Positions 9,909 through 18,906 of a stretch of DNA of 64,000 nucleotides are shown here, piece by piece (the first letter of the stretch is position 1; the number at the start of each line of letters is the position of its first letter). The stretch comes from Vibrio bathopelagicus. Its GTDB lineage: Bacteria > Pseudomonadota > Gammaproteobacteria > Enterobacterales > Vibrionaceae. The stretch spans positions 868,001 to 932,000 of the forward strand of contig NZ_CP062500.1 in assembly GCF_014879975.1 (NCBI RefSeq), read 5' to 3'. The notes below the pieces were generated by a model. That model did no database searches. It was not told the DNA's origin and saw only the letters and a program-made list of their open reading frames with translations. A program made the position numbers and the translations under genes.

Positions 9909-10478
9909 ATGAAAAAACAGATAGATTTATTTAACGCTTTCTTTCGTATTGGTATTTTTGGATTTGGTGGCGGGCCAACGATGATCCCATTAGTCCATAA
10001 AGAGGTCGTAGATAATTATAAGTGGATGGACGATGACGAATTCTCCAATGTACTAGCTATTGGTAATACTTTACCGGGGCCAATCGCGACTAAAATGGCC
10101 GGATATATTGGTTATAAAGTCGGAGGTATAGGGGGCTGTATCAATGCTGTACTTGCGACAATCGTCCCTTTAATTGTCGTCATGATTGCAGGCTTAGGTT
10201 TGCTGAACGAATATCGGGATACTCCTTGGGTAGCTGGGATGGCTATGGGGGTTGTTCCTATTGTGACGTGGATGATGGCGAAGCTGTGCTACGACTTTTT
10301 TATTAAAGGGCATAAAGCAGTAGGAGCTGTGGCTACTGGGTTGTTATCGGTAGCTTCTTTGGCGTTGATCCTTGTCTTTAATGTTCATCCCGGATTGATT
10401 GTTGCTGCTGTTCTGGTTGGTGTATTGGCTAAACCCGAAAAAAATATTGAACTTAAGACTAGCGAGAAGGAGGGGTAA
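9909..10478 (+). CDS. Half-size CHR-family membrane transporter, first domain (YwrB-like)
   Basis: A 189-residue inner-membrane protein with about five to six hydrophobic segments, forming one CHR domain of the ChrA family. The conserved FGFGGGPTMIPL lies near residues 17-28, then the pair LPGPIATKMAGYIGYKVGG near 55-73. The frame extends upstream, but ATG 9909 has GGAG upstream and starts 8 bases after the previous stop. It is paired with the next gene, as in split two-gene CHR transporters. The chromate name is by family only. The operon has no metal-resistance genes, so an organic or sulfur oxyanion role is possible. Confidence 0.85.
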   Translation: MKKQIDLFNAFFRIGIFGFGGGPTMIPLVHKEVVDNYKWMDDDEFSNVLAIGNTLPGPIATKMAGYIGYKVGGIGGCINAVLATIVPLIVVMIAGLGLLNEYRDTPWVAGMAMGVVPIVTWMMAKLCYDFFIKGHKAVGAVATGLLSVASLALILVFNVHPGLIVAAVLVGVLAKPEKNIELKTSEKEG

Positions 10479-10480
10479 TC

Positions 10481-11014
10481 ATGCAGATCTATATTGATAT
10501 TTTTCTAGCTTTCTTTATTCCTAATATTGTTGGGTATGGTGGTGGGCCGGCAATTATCCCTCTGATTGAAGCGCAGGTTGTTGGACAGTATCAATGGATG
10601 GATGCGACGCGATTCGCTGAGATTTTAGCATTAGGGAATGCACTACCCAGTCCGATTGCAACAAAAATGGCAGGCTATATTGGTTATGAAGTCGGCGGTG
10701 TATTTGGTGCGTTTTTAGCTGTATTTGCGACGGCTGCACCAACGATTTTGATTATGATTATTGCGATGAGCATCCTATATAAATACCGTAATGCGCCGAA
10801 AGTGAAGGCTCTCAGTGCTTGGGTTTTGCCTGTCATTGCAGCTCTTATGGCCATCCTAACTTATAAGTTGGTGATGTCAGGAGTTGAAGCAGGCGTGATT
10901 CATTTCGTGCTGCTATTTGCTTTCGCAGCTATAACATTGGAAAAGTTCAAAGTTCACCCGACATGGGTTATCTCAAGCGGCTTGATTTACGGGGCGGTAT
11001 TTTTAGGGGCTTAA
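10481..11014 (+). CDS. Half-size CHR-family membrane transporter, second domain (YwrA-like)
   Basis: A 177-residue partner of the preceding gene, only 2 bases downstream and with a strong GAAGGAGG ribosome-binding site. It shows the same fold markers, VGYGGGPAIIPL near residues 17-28 and LPSPIATKMAGYIGYEVGG near 55-73. The two halves therefore arose by duplication and probably form a heterodimer with inverted topology. It is the last gene before a bidirectional terminator. The transported substrate is unknown. Confidence 0.85.
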   Translation: MQIYIDIFLAFFIPNIVGYGGGPAIIPLIEAQVVGQYQWMDATRFAEILALGNALPSPIATKMAGYIGYEVGGVFGAFLAVFATAAPTILIMIIAMSILYKYRNAPKVKALSAWVLPVIAALMAILTYKLVMSGVEAGVIHFVLLFAFAAITLEKFKVHPTWVISSGLIYGAVFLGA

Positions 11015-11048
11015 CGAGAGCTTCCTTTTATTGAGGTTAGAGTAACAA

Positions 11049-11083
11049 AGCCAGCAGGGTTTTCTTTGCTGGCTTTATTTTTG
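11049..11083. terminator. Bidirectional terminator between the transporter operon and the APE cluster
   Basis: AGCCAGCA (11051-11058) pairs with TGCTGGCT (11069-11076). T-rich runs follow on the plus strand (TTATTTTT) and, less strongly, on the minus strand. It serves two convergent operons. Confidence 0.85.
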
Positions 11084-11105
11084 ATCACTATAACGTTACA
11101 TGCAT

Positions 11106-12329
11106 CTAGAGCTTTCTAAAGATGATTGAAGTGTTAATACCGCCAAAAGCAAAGTTGTTGCTCATCAGATATTCAACATCCAATTCGCGACCTGAGCCTG
11201 TGATGTAATCGAGCTTGCCGCATTGTTCATCGACATTCTCAAGGTTTAGGGTTGGGCTGAACCAACCACTGTGCATCATCTCAAGGCTGAGCCATGCTTC
11301 AATCGCACCGCATGCGCCAAGCGTATGGCCAAAGTAGCTTTTCAATGAACTGATTGGCACTTCACCAAAAATGTTCGCGGTCGCATTACTTTCTGCAATA
11401 TCGCCTTTTTCAGTCGCGGTACCGTGCGCAGAAACATAACCGATTTTTTCTGCCGGAAGTTGCGCATCTTTCAGAGCTTTTTCCATACAGATTTGCATGG
11501 TTTCCATCTGAGGTTGGGTCACATGAGCAGCATCGCAGTTGCTGGCAAAGCCGATGATCTCAGCGTAGATCTTCGCACCACGAGCAACGGCATGTTCATA
11601 CTCTTCAAGAACAAGCGTGCCTGCACCTTCACCGATAACTAAGCCATCACGCTCGCTGTCGTAAGGACTAGGGGATTTTTCTGGCGTGTCGTTTTTTAAA
11701 CTGGTAGCAAAAAGGGTATCGAAAACGGCAGACTCAGTTGGACATAGTTCTTCACCACCACCGGCAACCATCACGGTTTGATAGCCGTGTTTGATGGCTT
11801 CATAGGCGTATCCAATCGCTTGGCTTCCTGAAGTGCATGCACTGCTGGTGGGAATCACGCGGCCGCGCAGTCCAAAGAACAGACCTACGTTTACCGCAGC
11901 AGTGTGTGGCATCATCTGTACGTAGGTTGTCGCCGTGATAGCGCGTGTCGATTTTTCATTAAGCATCACACCAAACGCACCAACCGCATCAGTACTGCCT
12001 GTTGAAGAGCCGTAAGCGATGCCGGTTTCCCCATTGGTCAATACATCATGACCAATTAAGCCTGCTTGCTCTAACGCATTCTCGGTGGCAACGGTTGCTA
12101 GGCGCGATACACGGCCCATGCCGCGCACTTGCTTGCGCTTATAGTGTTTAGGCAATTGGAAGTCATCAATAGGAGCGGCAAGCTTAGTATTGAGTCCATC
12201 ATATTGCTCAAAGCTTTGCATATACTGAGTCGCATTTTCACACGCTTTCAGCTTTGGCTCGATTTGTTGCCAGTCGTTACCAAAGGCAGTAACACCTGAC
12301 ATACCAGTTACAACAACGCGACGGGTCAT
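11106..12329 (-). CDS. apeR: Beta-ketoacyl-ACP synthase ApeR
   Basis: Condensing enzyme of the aryl polyene (APE) type II polyketide pathway, cytoplasmic. It has 407 residues with a complete FabF-type catalytic set: Cys165 in SSACTSG, His in HGTATEKGD and His in GHTLGA. In characterised APE clusters ApeR is the KS that acts on its own rather than with the chain-length factor. It is the last gene of the leftward cluster, and its start overlaps the apeQ stop by 4 bases. The subfamily letter is assigned from gene order and catalytic completeness. Confidence 0.88.
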   Translation of the reverse strand: MTRRVVVTGMSGVTAFGNDWQQIEPKLKACENATQYMQSFEQYDGLNTKLAAPIDDFQLPKHYKRKQVRGMGRVSRLATVATENALEQAGLIGHDVLTNGETGIAYGSSTGSTDAVGAFGVMLNEKSTRAITATTYVQMMPHTAAVNVGLFFGLRGRVIPTSSACTSGSQAIGYAYEAIKHGYQTVMVAGGGEELCPTESAVFDTLFATSLKNDTPEKSPSPYDSERDGLVIGEGAGTLVLEEYEHAVARGAKIYAEIIGFASNCDAAHVTQPQMETMQICMEKALKDAQLPAEKIGYVSAHGTATEKGDIAESNATANIFGEVPISSLKSYFGHTLGACGAIEAWLSLEMMHSGWFSPTLNLENVDEQCGKLDYITGSGRELDVEYLMSNNFAFGGINTSIIFRKL

Positions 12330-13051
12330 ACTAAGCCTCCATTAACTGAAATTACTTGGCGAGTGACATAGCCGGCAATATCAGACATTAGATAACTGAC
12401 TAGGCCTGCCACTTCTTCTGGTTCGCCCATACGGCGTAGTGGCACCTGTGGAAGAGCATGATCTTTTACGTGCTCATTAACCATGCCTGTGTCAATTAAG
12501 CCAGGAGCCACACAATTTACGGTGATCTTGCGCTTTGCGAGCTCTAGAGCAAGAGACTTAGTCGCGCCAATCACTCCAGCTTTCGCTGCAGCATAGTTAG
12601 TTTGACCGCGGTTACCCATGATGCCTGATACAGACGCCAGAGTTATGATTCGACCGCCTTTGCGCTTTTGAACCATAGGCATCACACAAGGGTGAAGTAC
12701 GTTGTAGAAGCTGTCTAGGTTGGTATGGATCACGCCATCCCACTCTTCTTCTGTCATAGCAGGGAATGCGGTGTCACGAGTAATGCCCGCGTTGTTCACC
12801 ACACCGTAGTAAGCGCCATGTTCAGCAATATCAGACTCAAGCGTTTCGCGACACTCGCTGCGGTTGCTGATATCAAATTGGATAAGACGGCCTGCGCCAC
12901 CCAGTTCGGTGATCGACTTTAGCGTCTCTTCAGCGCCTTGCTTGTCACCCATGTAATGAACGGCGATTTCAAATCCGTCTTTCGCGAGTTGAATAGCGAT
13001 CGCTTTACCAATGCCTTTGCTGGCACCAGTGACTAAAACCTGACGGGTCAT
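12326..13051 (-). CDS. apeQ: 3-ketoacyl-ACP reductase ApeQ (FabG-like SDR)
   Basis: A 241-residue NADPH-dependent short-chain dehydrogenase that reduces the beta-keto group after each APE condensation. The cofactor motif TGASKGIG is at residues 8-15 and NNAG near 86-89. The catalytic triad is Ser140, Tyr153 and Lys157 (YAAAK). It overlaps the genes on both sides by 4 bases, so it is translationally coupled within the polyene-forming set. Confidence 0.92.
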   Translation of the reverse strand: MTRQVLVTGASKGIGKAIAIQLAKDGFEIAVHYMGDKQGAEETLKSITELGGAGRLIQFDISNRSECRETLESDIAEHGAYYGVVNNAGITRDTAFPAMTEEEWDGVIHTNLDSFYNVLHPCVMPMVQKRKGGRIITLASVSGIMGNRGQTNYAAAKAGVIGATKSLALELAKRKITVNCVAPGLIDTGMVNEHVKDHALPQVPLRRMGEPEEVAGLVSYLMSDIAGYVTRQVISVNGGLV

Positions 13052-13512
13052 GATGGGCTCCTAGTTTTCATTTCTTGTAATTTTTGTTCGGTTGGCACGT
13101 AGACGTTGAGTTGGCATTGAGCCACCAACTCGCCTTGGTCTTCGACTCTTGCAGTAAACACGGCCATGCCACTGTCTTCCATAAGTTGCTCGGCGTAGAT
13201 ATCAAGGGTCTGACCTTGAGTAAATTCATCACACAGTGACTTGTAGCGACGAGAGCCAAGTAAGAAACCGATCGGGGGAGTGGTGCCGTTTTTCAGTGCA
13301 TGGTATCCAGACCAAGCAGCAACAGACTGCGCCATAAACTCGATACCGACATAAGCAGGGACCGTTTGAGATTGGGCGTCAAAGAACAGGTTATGTTCAC
13401 CAATATCAACCTGACAGTGGATCGACAACGCCTCTACGCTGATAGCACGATCGATTAATATCATCGGATCATCGTGGGGGAGGAGTTGGTCTACAGAAGG
13501 GAGATCAGTCAT
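13048..13512 (-). CDS. apeP: Hotdog-fold 3-hydroxyacyl-ACP dehydratase ApeP
   Basis: A 154-residue protein. The N-terminal LPHDDPMILIDRA resembles the FabZ entry motif. A central helix region, PAYVGIEFMAQSVAAWSGYH, replaces the usual PGV-EA-AQ helix. In APE systems ApeP works with ApeI to dehydrate the growing chain and leave conjugated trans double bonds. It overlaps apeO by 8 bases and apeQ by 4. The exact catalytic residues cannot be fixed by eye. Confidence 0.87.
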   Translation of the reverse strand: MTDLPSVDQLLPHDDPMILIDRAISVEALSIHCQVDIGEHNLFFDAQSQTVPAYVGIEFMAQSVAAWSGYHALKNGTTPPIGFLLGSRRYKSLCDEFTQGQTLDIYAEQLMEDSGMAVFTARVEDQGELVAQCQLNVYVPTEQKLQEMKTRSPS

Positions 13513-14713
13513 TTACTACACCAAAAATCAGGCTAATGTTATTGCCACCAAAAGCGAATGAGTTGCTTAAGATGTTCTTTACTTTAAGTTTCTGCGCACA
13601 GTTTACCAAATCAATCTCAATATCTTCAGCTTTATCCTGACATTTTTGTAAGGGAAGCGGTAAGTCATATTTTAAAATATGCCACGCAATTGCAGCCTCA
13701 ATCGCACTTGCTGCACCAAGAGTATGCCCGGTGAGCGGCTTGGTTGAGCTAACGGGAACCTTGTTTGCAAAAATACGGTAAATGGCTTTGCTTTCCATCG
13801 AGTCATTGAGTGGCGTAGCTGTGCCATGAGCATTGATGTAGCCGATGTCTTCTGCTTGTAACTGTGCAGAATCTAACGCTTTTCTCATGGCTTGTTCAGC
13901 ACCATCGCCCTCAGGGTGGGGCGCTGAAATGTGGTGAGCATCAGAACTATCACCACAGCCTAATAAGGCAATGCTTGACGAATTCTGGTCTGTAGCGACA
14001 CCATTTAGTTTTGCCTTGCTGAGCAACATAAACGCTGCCGCTTCTCCGATGTTGATGCCATTTCGAGAAGCGCTAAAGGGCTTACAATGTGTGGTTGAAA
14101 GTGCTTCAAGACCATGAAAGCCATTGAGCGTAAGCTTACATAAGGTATCTACGCCGCCGACTAATACAGCATCAGCCATCCCGGAATCTAACAAGCGTTG
14201 GGCGGTAATAAATACGCGACCACTTGATGAGCAAGCGGTCGAAATTGCGTAGCTTGGCCCTGTTAACGACCAATATTGGCTGACGAATTCAGAGGTATTG
14301 CCTAACTCTTGTTTTGAGTAATGGTAATGTTCAGGAAACTCACCGTGTGCCAATTTATGTTTGAGAGCAGTTTCACCGTCAGAGATTCCTGATGTGCTGG
14401 TGCCAATAACCACGGCAATCCTGTCTGCGCCAAACTGTGATTTTGCTTGTTCGATAGAATCTTTGATTTGGTTGAGAGCTGATAACGCGAGTTGATTGTT
14501 GCGAGTAGCGTATTTTGCTTGATCTGATGGGACCTCTGGTAGTTTGTCCGCCACCTTACCAACGACCGTCGGCTTACCATCGTTGAGCATATCGCTCACT
14601 TCAACCATATTTGATTCGCACTCATTTGTGAGGCAGTCATGAATGTCTGCAACGCTGGAGCCTAGCGCTGAGTGGAAACCACAGTCTTGGATGTAAATAG
14701 GCATAGTGTTCAA
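13505..14713 (-). CDS. apeO: Beta-ketoacyl-ACP synthase ApeO (KS partner of the chain-length factor)
   Basis: A 402-residue condensing enzyme with an intact Cys161 (STACSSSG), HGTATPLND and GHTLGA. In APE pathways ApeO pairs with the shortened ApeC chain-length factor, which is encoded at the far upstream end of this cluster. It overlaps apeN by 4 bases. Its catalytic set is the same as ApeR's but the sequences differ widely, as expected for two specialised synthases. Confidence 0.88.
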   Translation of the reverse strand: MNTMPIYIQDCGFHSALGSSVADIHDCLTNECESNMVEVSDMLNDGKPTVVGKVADKLPEVPSDQAKYATRNNQLALSALNQIKDSIEQAKSQFGADRIAVVIGTSTSGISDGETALKHKLAHGEFPEHYHYSKQELGNTSEFVSQYWSLTGPSYAISTACSSSGRVFITAQRLLDSGMADAVLVGGVDTLCKLTLNGFHGLEALSTTHCKPFSASRNGINIGEAAAFMLLSKAKLNGVATDQNSSSIALLGCGDSSDAHHISAPHPEGDGAEQAMRKALDSAQLQAEDIGYINAHGTATPLNDSMESKAIYRIFANKVPVSSTKPLTGHTLGAASAIEAAIAWHILKYDLPLPLQKCQDKAEDIEIDLVNCAQKLKVKNILSNSFAFGGNNISLIFGVVND

Positions 14714-15333
14714 CTCTTACTTGGGTTATCAACAATCGTTGAGTTCAATGTTTGTATGGTGATGGTATAGCCTTGGGTCAAATGTTTGAAAACAATATTG
14801 CCAGCAGTTTTGTGTGTATTCGGTTCCGCTTGGTAATCAATCTTGATGATTGCCTGCTTCTTGTCATCAAATACAATGCGACTGCTATCTGTATCGACCA
14901 AATGCCAGCCAATACCTTGTAGAGGTTGAGCCCATGCTTCTGCCGGCCATAAGGTCAACATTAAGTTAAATAACACCTGTTCAGGCTGCGGCAAGGTTGC
15001 GCCAAGGCCGGATAGAACTTGAGTATCAATCGCTTGGTTCTGGTATTGCAGCGATAAGATGCGTGTCCCCCAAGAGGAAAAACCCGCCAAAACGACTTTA
15101 TCTGGTGTGACTTCGACTTGAACAGGCAGTTGCTGGGTATCATCTTGCCATGTTGCGCTGATCAGCTGGCTCGCCGTAAATGAGTATCCCAGCTCAGCAG
15201 GCAGCGGCAAGGCTAGCTCGGTGTCTTTGTCGATTGAGACACTTGCGCCTGTTGGCTGTTGAGACACCATCGAACAAGCACTGAGTAATAAGCCAAATAC
15301 TACGGCGAGCGCTATCTTGATTGTTTTGTTCAT
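14710..15333 (-). CDS. apeN: APE cluster outer-membrane lipoprotein ApeN (DUF3261-like)
   Basis: A 207-residue predicted lipoprotein. A hydrophobic signal ends in the lipobox LLSAC (cysteine at about residue 20), followed by a beta-rich soluble domain. It lies between the MMPL exporter and the KS gene with 4-base overlaps on both sides. With the LolA-like ApeL and exporter ApeM it probably forms the route that moves the polyene lipid to the outer membrane. Its mechanism is not known. Confidence 0.8.
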   Translation of the reverse strand: MNKTIKIALAVVFGLLLSACSMVSQQPTGASVSIDKDTELALPLPAELGYSFTASQLISATWQDDTQQLPVQVEVTPDKVVLAGFSSWGTRILSLQYQNQAIDTQVLSGLGATLPQPEQVLFNLMLTLWPAEAWAQPLQGIGWHLVDTDSSRIVFDDKKQAIIKIDYQAEPNTHKTAGNIVFKHLTQGYTITIQTLNSTIVDNPSKS

Positions 15334-17702
15334 CTAAAAGCCTCTCGAGAGTTTGATTTTTCCGCGGCTTGTTCGTTGTTAATCGCGAGTGGTGAAAGTA
15401 ACCATGCCACGAAAATACCAGTCAGGACGGTAACACCGAAACTATGAATGGCATGAGTCTGACTCAGTGACAGAAGGCCAAATGAAAGCAGAGTCGTGAG
15501 GCCAGACAAGGTGATCGCTAATAAGGTACTCAGCGACTTTTTCTGCTCAGCAAAGAACAGGGTGTAGTCGATACCAATCCCTAAAATCAGAATTAGGCCA
15601 AGCAGGTTAAATAGATTCAGTGTCGAGCCTAAAATGCCCGTGACCGCTAAACCTGCCACTCCGGCAATCAATGACGGCAACAGCATCAACAGGCTTTGTT
15701 TCACGCCGTAGCGCCAACCTAACACCATGCCAATAGCGGCAAACGCTATCAATAACAGCTCGGTAATTTTAACTCGATATTCAGCAAAGAGAGATGAGAT
15801 TTCATCGGCTTTATTGAGGTATTTCACGCCTTGCTGTTGAGCAAAGTTTGAATCGAGCCATTGAGAGAACAGCTCTGAATTGGTGACATCCTTGATCATA
15901 ATCACCGACGCTGCTTGGTTATTGATTGGTTGCAACCAAAGTGGACGAATAGGCTCTGATACTGGAGATTCCAAAAACTCATTCAGTGTGATCGGTTGGT
16001 ATTTTGGAAGCTCTGGGAAACTCGGCCAACCGAGTGTTGTTTGTAAGGTAGCGCTTTGGTTAGCGTAAAGTTGCTTAACCAATTGATAGTTGTCGAGTTG
16101 CTCTTGCTCACTTGGCAGGTGTTGATTGACGCTGCGATAGCCAGAGATGCCTTGCTGATCGACCAACGAATCTAACTCAGAGCTGATCAATGCTAATTTG
16201 TTCAGTAACGCCTGATTACTTTTCGCAGTCACCAACAGCATGTTCTGAGCACTACCTAGTCCGGAGATCTCAGAGATGGCTTGCTCTTGTTGTTTTAGCT
16301 GGTCTGGCATTGCCTGAAGTTGTCGAATATCGTCGTCGTAGCGAACTTGGTTGATTGAAACCACGCTAATAACAGTAACAACGAGCGGCAAGCCGATTCT
16401 GAACTTAGGTTTACTCCATAAGTTTAGCCATGCATGCCATAGGTTTGCTAACGGAAGTTCGCGTTGTTGGCTCGGCTTGAAGGCCAATACTGGATACCAA
16501 CACACCACACTTGCGTAAGCGGCGATAAGACCAATAGATGAGAACAAAGCAAGCTGCTGTAAGCCAGGGAAAGGAGCCACCAGCAGACCTAAATAACCTA
16601 TCAAGCTAGTAAGTAGCCCAAAGGTAATTGCAATGAAGATATGTTTTAACCCTTTATCACTCTGCCAGTGACTGCCCGCAGCCAATCGATCAGTGAGATA
16701 GTGAAAAGAGTAATCGATGGATACGCCAATCAAGCTGGCCCCAAACACTAAGCTGAACAGGTGGATCTTGCCGAAGATCGCAACAGTACTTGCCAGTGCG
16801 ACCAATAATCCCGTGCTGATTGAGAGCAAAGATAAGGCAAGCGGTAGGGTGCTACGAAACGTTAGCCACACCAATAAAATCACACCCGCTAATGACCCTA
16901 AACCAATGGTGCTGATCTCAGACTTTGCACTTTGAGTACCGTAATTGGCGTAGAACACGACGCCAGTGTGCTGAACTTTGACGTCAAATTGTTTCTCTAT
17001 ATCTCGCTCTAAAGCGTCAAGAGCCGGAAGCTGCTCTTGAATAGCCAAACTGTAGGGAGAGCCTGCTAAGGTTGCGGTAACCAAAATGTGTGATTGATCT
17101 TGCGATTGCGCCGTTAGGTAGCCCTCTTTAAGCCCAAAGTTACTCGAACTGGTGCCAACCTCGCTTATATAGTCACGAAATAACAGGAATGGGTCTAAGG
17201 TTAACTCAGTCGCTGTCACGCCTGAAAAAGGGTTGTATAGCGATTGAATCACATTCTGTGCACGTGACTCTGGTGCGTGTGCCAGTGTTTCTTTCTGTTG
17301 CTCTGTCAGTAGCTGAGCACGGTGACGAAAGTAGAAGTCACTCCACTGGCTTTGCGTGCTAGCGTTGATCTTGCCTTGAACGTGTTTGAAGAGCGGTTGT
17401 TTTCCTGTGAAAGAGTCTTGATTTAGCGATTTCTCAAACGCTTTGGTTGCCGCCATGGTGTTCTTGATGTCGGGGCTGCTCAAGATGAACACCACTTGCT
17501 CACTCATGGAGTTAGAAATTTGTTGAAAGGCTTGTTCGACCATGGGATCTTGCTGGTTTTCTGGCAGCAATTTCATGATGTTGCTTTCAATGGGGACTGA
17601 AGAAGAAAAAGTGAACTGTTTGATCAACAGTCCGCTAAACAGCACCACGACAACTAGCCAGACAATGGCAAGCTTAGAGTTGAAATTGTTGCGCTTCGGC
17701 AT
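15330..17702 (-). CDS. apeM: MMPL/RND-type exporter ApeM
   Basis: A 790-residue inner-membrane transporter with the duplicated RND layout. One N-terminal membrane helix (about residues 10-30) is followed by a large periplasmic domain, a five-helix bundle around 265-420, a second periplasmic domain and a C-terminal bundle around 640-780. GASLIGVSIDYSFHYL and LGIGIDYTLFF are matching helix-4 segments with the acidic residue typical of proton-driven MMPL pumps. It overlaps apeL by 29 bases and apeN by 4. The expected cargo is the aryl polyene lipid. Confidence 0.88.
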   Translation of the reverse strand: MPKRNNFNSKLAIVWLVVVVLFSGLLIKQFTFSSSVPIESNIMKLLPENQQDPMVEQAFQQISNSMSEQVVFILSSPDIKNTMAATKAFEKSLNQDSFTGKQPLFKHVQGKINASTQSQWSDFYFRHRAQLLTEQQKETLAHAPESRAQNVIQSLYNPFSGVTATELTLDPFLLFRDYISEVGTSSSNFGLKEGYLTAQSQDQSHILVTATLAGSPYSLAIQEQLPALDALERDIEKQFDVKVQHTGVVFYANYGTQSAKSEISTIGLGSLAGVILLVWLTFRSTLPLALSLLSISTGLLVALASTVAIFGKIHLFSLVFGASLIGVSIDYSFHYLTDRLAAGSHWQSDKGLKHIFIAITFGLLTSLIGYLGLLVAPFPGLQQLALFSSIGLIAAYASVVCWYPVLAFKPSQQRELPLANLWHAWLNLWSKPKFRIGLPLVVTVISVVSINQVRYDDDIRQLQAMPDQLKQQEQAISEISGLGSAQNMLLVTAKSNQALLNKLALISSELDSLVDQQGISGYRSVNQHLPSEQEQLDNYQLVKQLYANQSATLQTTLGWPSFPELPKYQPITLNEFLESPVSEPIRPLWLQPINNQAASVIMIKDVTNSELFSQWLDSNFAQQQGVKYLNKADEISSLFAEYRVKITELLLIAFAAIGMVLGWRYGVKQSLLMLLPSLIAGVAGLAVTGILGSTLNLFNLLGLILILGIGIDYTLFFAEQKKSLSTLLAITLSGLTTLLSFGLLSLSQTHAIHSFGVTVLTGIFVAWLLSPLAINNEQAAEKSNSREAFR

Positions 17703-18360
17703 CTGATAATACTTCCGGTTGATGGCTTAGCTGGCTAAATTCGATCACCGTGCTGTCTCCTCGAATCTCCTTTAGCTCAATGCGCTCAATGTCATTGTGT
17801 CCTTGCAACGTGATGGCTTCAAACACCGCATTCATTGGAGAACTTTTTGGCGTTAGGGTCAGTGTCCATAACGTGTTCTCTGCACTTCCACCTGAGCTTG
17901 GCTCGTTCGCAGGTTCAAATGACAGAGAGAATTGTTCTTGAAGTGTTTGTGTGTCGCCGTGGAATACCGATAAGAAGATATGGCTGAAATAAAACGCCAT
18001 TGGGTTTTCTTTGTCAGTAATGATCTTAGCGGGTTGGTCGGCAAACCTTTGGCTCAGCTTGTTATCAGTTAACACTAAGCTCACAGGAAACGGTGTGGTT
18101 TGCGTCCAAAGCAAACCACTCGACTTATCTAATAGAAACGTGCCTTGTGACGTCAAAGGCTGGGCGAACATTTCCATGTTGCGTGTTTGAGTAAACTCAC
18201 CACGCACAATGCTATTCGCGCTCAATACGGTTTGCAGCTCTGAAATAGAGCCGACGGTAACTGCACTTTCATTAGCACCAGCAAAGCTACTCGCTATCAT
18301 AGAAGCAAGCCCTAGCAGCGCGATGCTGATGTGTTTGCGACTGTGTTTAAACAGACTCAT
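17674..18360 (-). CDS. apeL: LolA-like periplasmic carrier ApeL
   Basis: A 228-residue protein. A signal peptide (about residues 1-28, ending near SFAGA) precedes a LolA-like fold, seen in VRGEFTQTRNMEMFAQPLTSQGTFLL near residues 53-78, which matches the start of LolA domains. It is inferred to ferry a hydrophobic product or lipoprotein across the periplasm. It overlaps apeK by 14 bases and apeM by 29. Confidence 0.83.
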   Translation of the reverse strand: MSLFKHSRKHISIALLGLASMIASSFAGANESAVTVGSISELQTVLSANSIVRGEFTQTRNMEMFAQPLTSQGTFLLDKSSGLLWTQTTPFPVSLVLTDNKLSQRFADQPAKIITDKENPMAFYFSHIFLSVFHGDTQTLQEQFSLSFEPANEPSSGGSAENTLWTLTLTPKSSPMNAVFEAITLQGHNDIERIELKEIRGDSTVIEFSQLSHQPEVLSDAEAQQFQL

Positions 18361-18850
18361 GTTTCACCTGTTGAGTGTTAGAGGCTTGAGATTGATGTTC
18401 CACAGCTAGGGGTAAGCAACCGAACTGGTGCCAGTGCTCGACTTTATCGGTAAACACTCTCGGCGACGCGAAGCACATCTCTTGTTCTTCAATGGTCACG
18501 GCAACCTGCATGGTGTGAGCTCGCGTCATACGAGCGCCGGTGTTGGCATCGTGAATCTCGTAGTCAACGCGCAAGCGATTTTCCCATTCGGTCAATTTAG
18601 CCGTTACTTTAATCTGATGATTAAATGGTATCGCCTTAATGTATTTCACGCGGGTATCGATGATAGGCCACATGTAGCCAGAATCCTTCATCTCATGATA
18701 GTTGTACTCAATCTTATCCATCATGATGCGCCTTACTTCTTCAAAAAATCGGAAGTAATTGCCGTGATAGATCACACCCATCGGGTCGGCATCTTGGAAT
18801 GAGGTAATCAGAGTCACCTCAGATTGTAATGGATGAAGGATTTCAGACAT
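18347..18850 (-). CDS. apeK: 4HBT-type thioesterase ApeK
   Basis: A 167-residue hotdog thioesterase. FQDADPMGVIYHGNYFRFFEEVRR near residues 17-40 is the YbgC/4-hydroxybenzoyl-CoA thioesterase motif, with the catalytic Asp in the DADPMG stretch. It probably releases the polyene acid or clears stalled intermediates from the ACPs. It lies 56 bases after the ammonia-lyase gene and overlaps apeL. Confidence 0.87.
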   Translation of the reverse strand: MSEILHPLQSEVTLITSFQDADPMGVIYHGNYFRFFEEVRRIMMDKIEYNYHEMKDSGYMWPIIDTRVKYIKAIPFNHQIKVTAKLTEWENRLRVDYEIHDANTGARMTRAHTMQVAVTIEEQEMCFASPRVFTDKVEHWHQFGCLPLAVEHQSQASNTQQVKHESV

Positions 18851-18906
18851 AAATCGCTCTCAACAATATTGCGTAAAGGGGTAGCTACTTTATGAGGTTA
18901 GCTATT

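Noticed and set aside
9909..11014. Chromate-resistance operon
   Set aside because: The CHR domains are family matches only. Neighbours are an organic-anion transporter and a glutamyl hydrolase, and there is no chrB or other metal gene.
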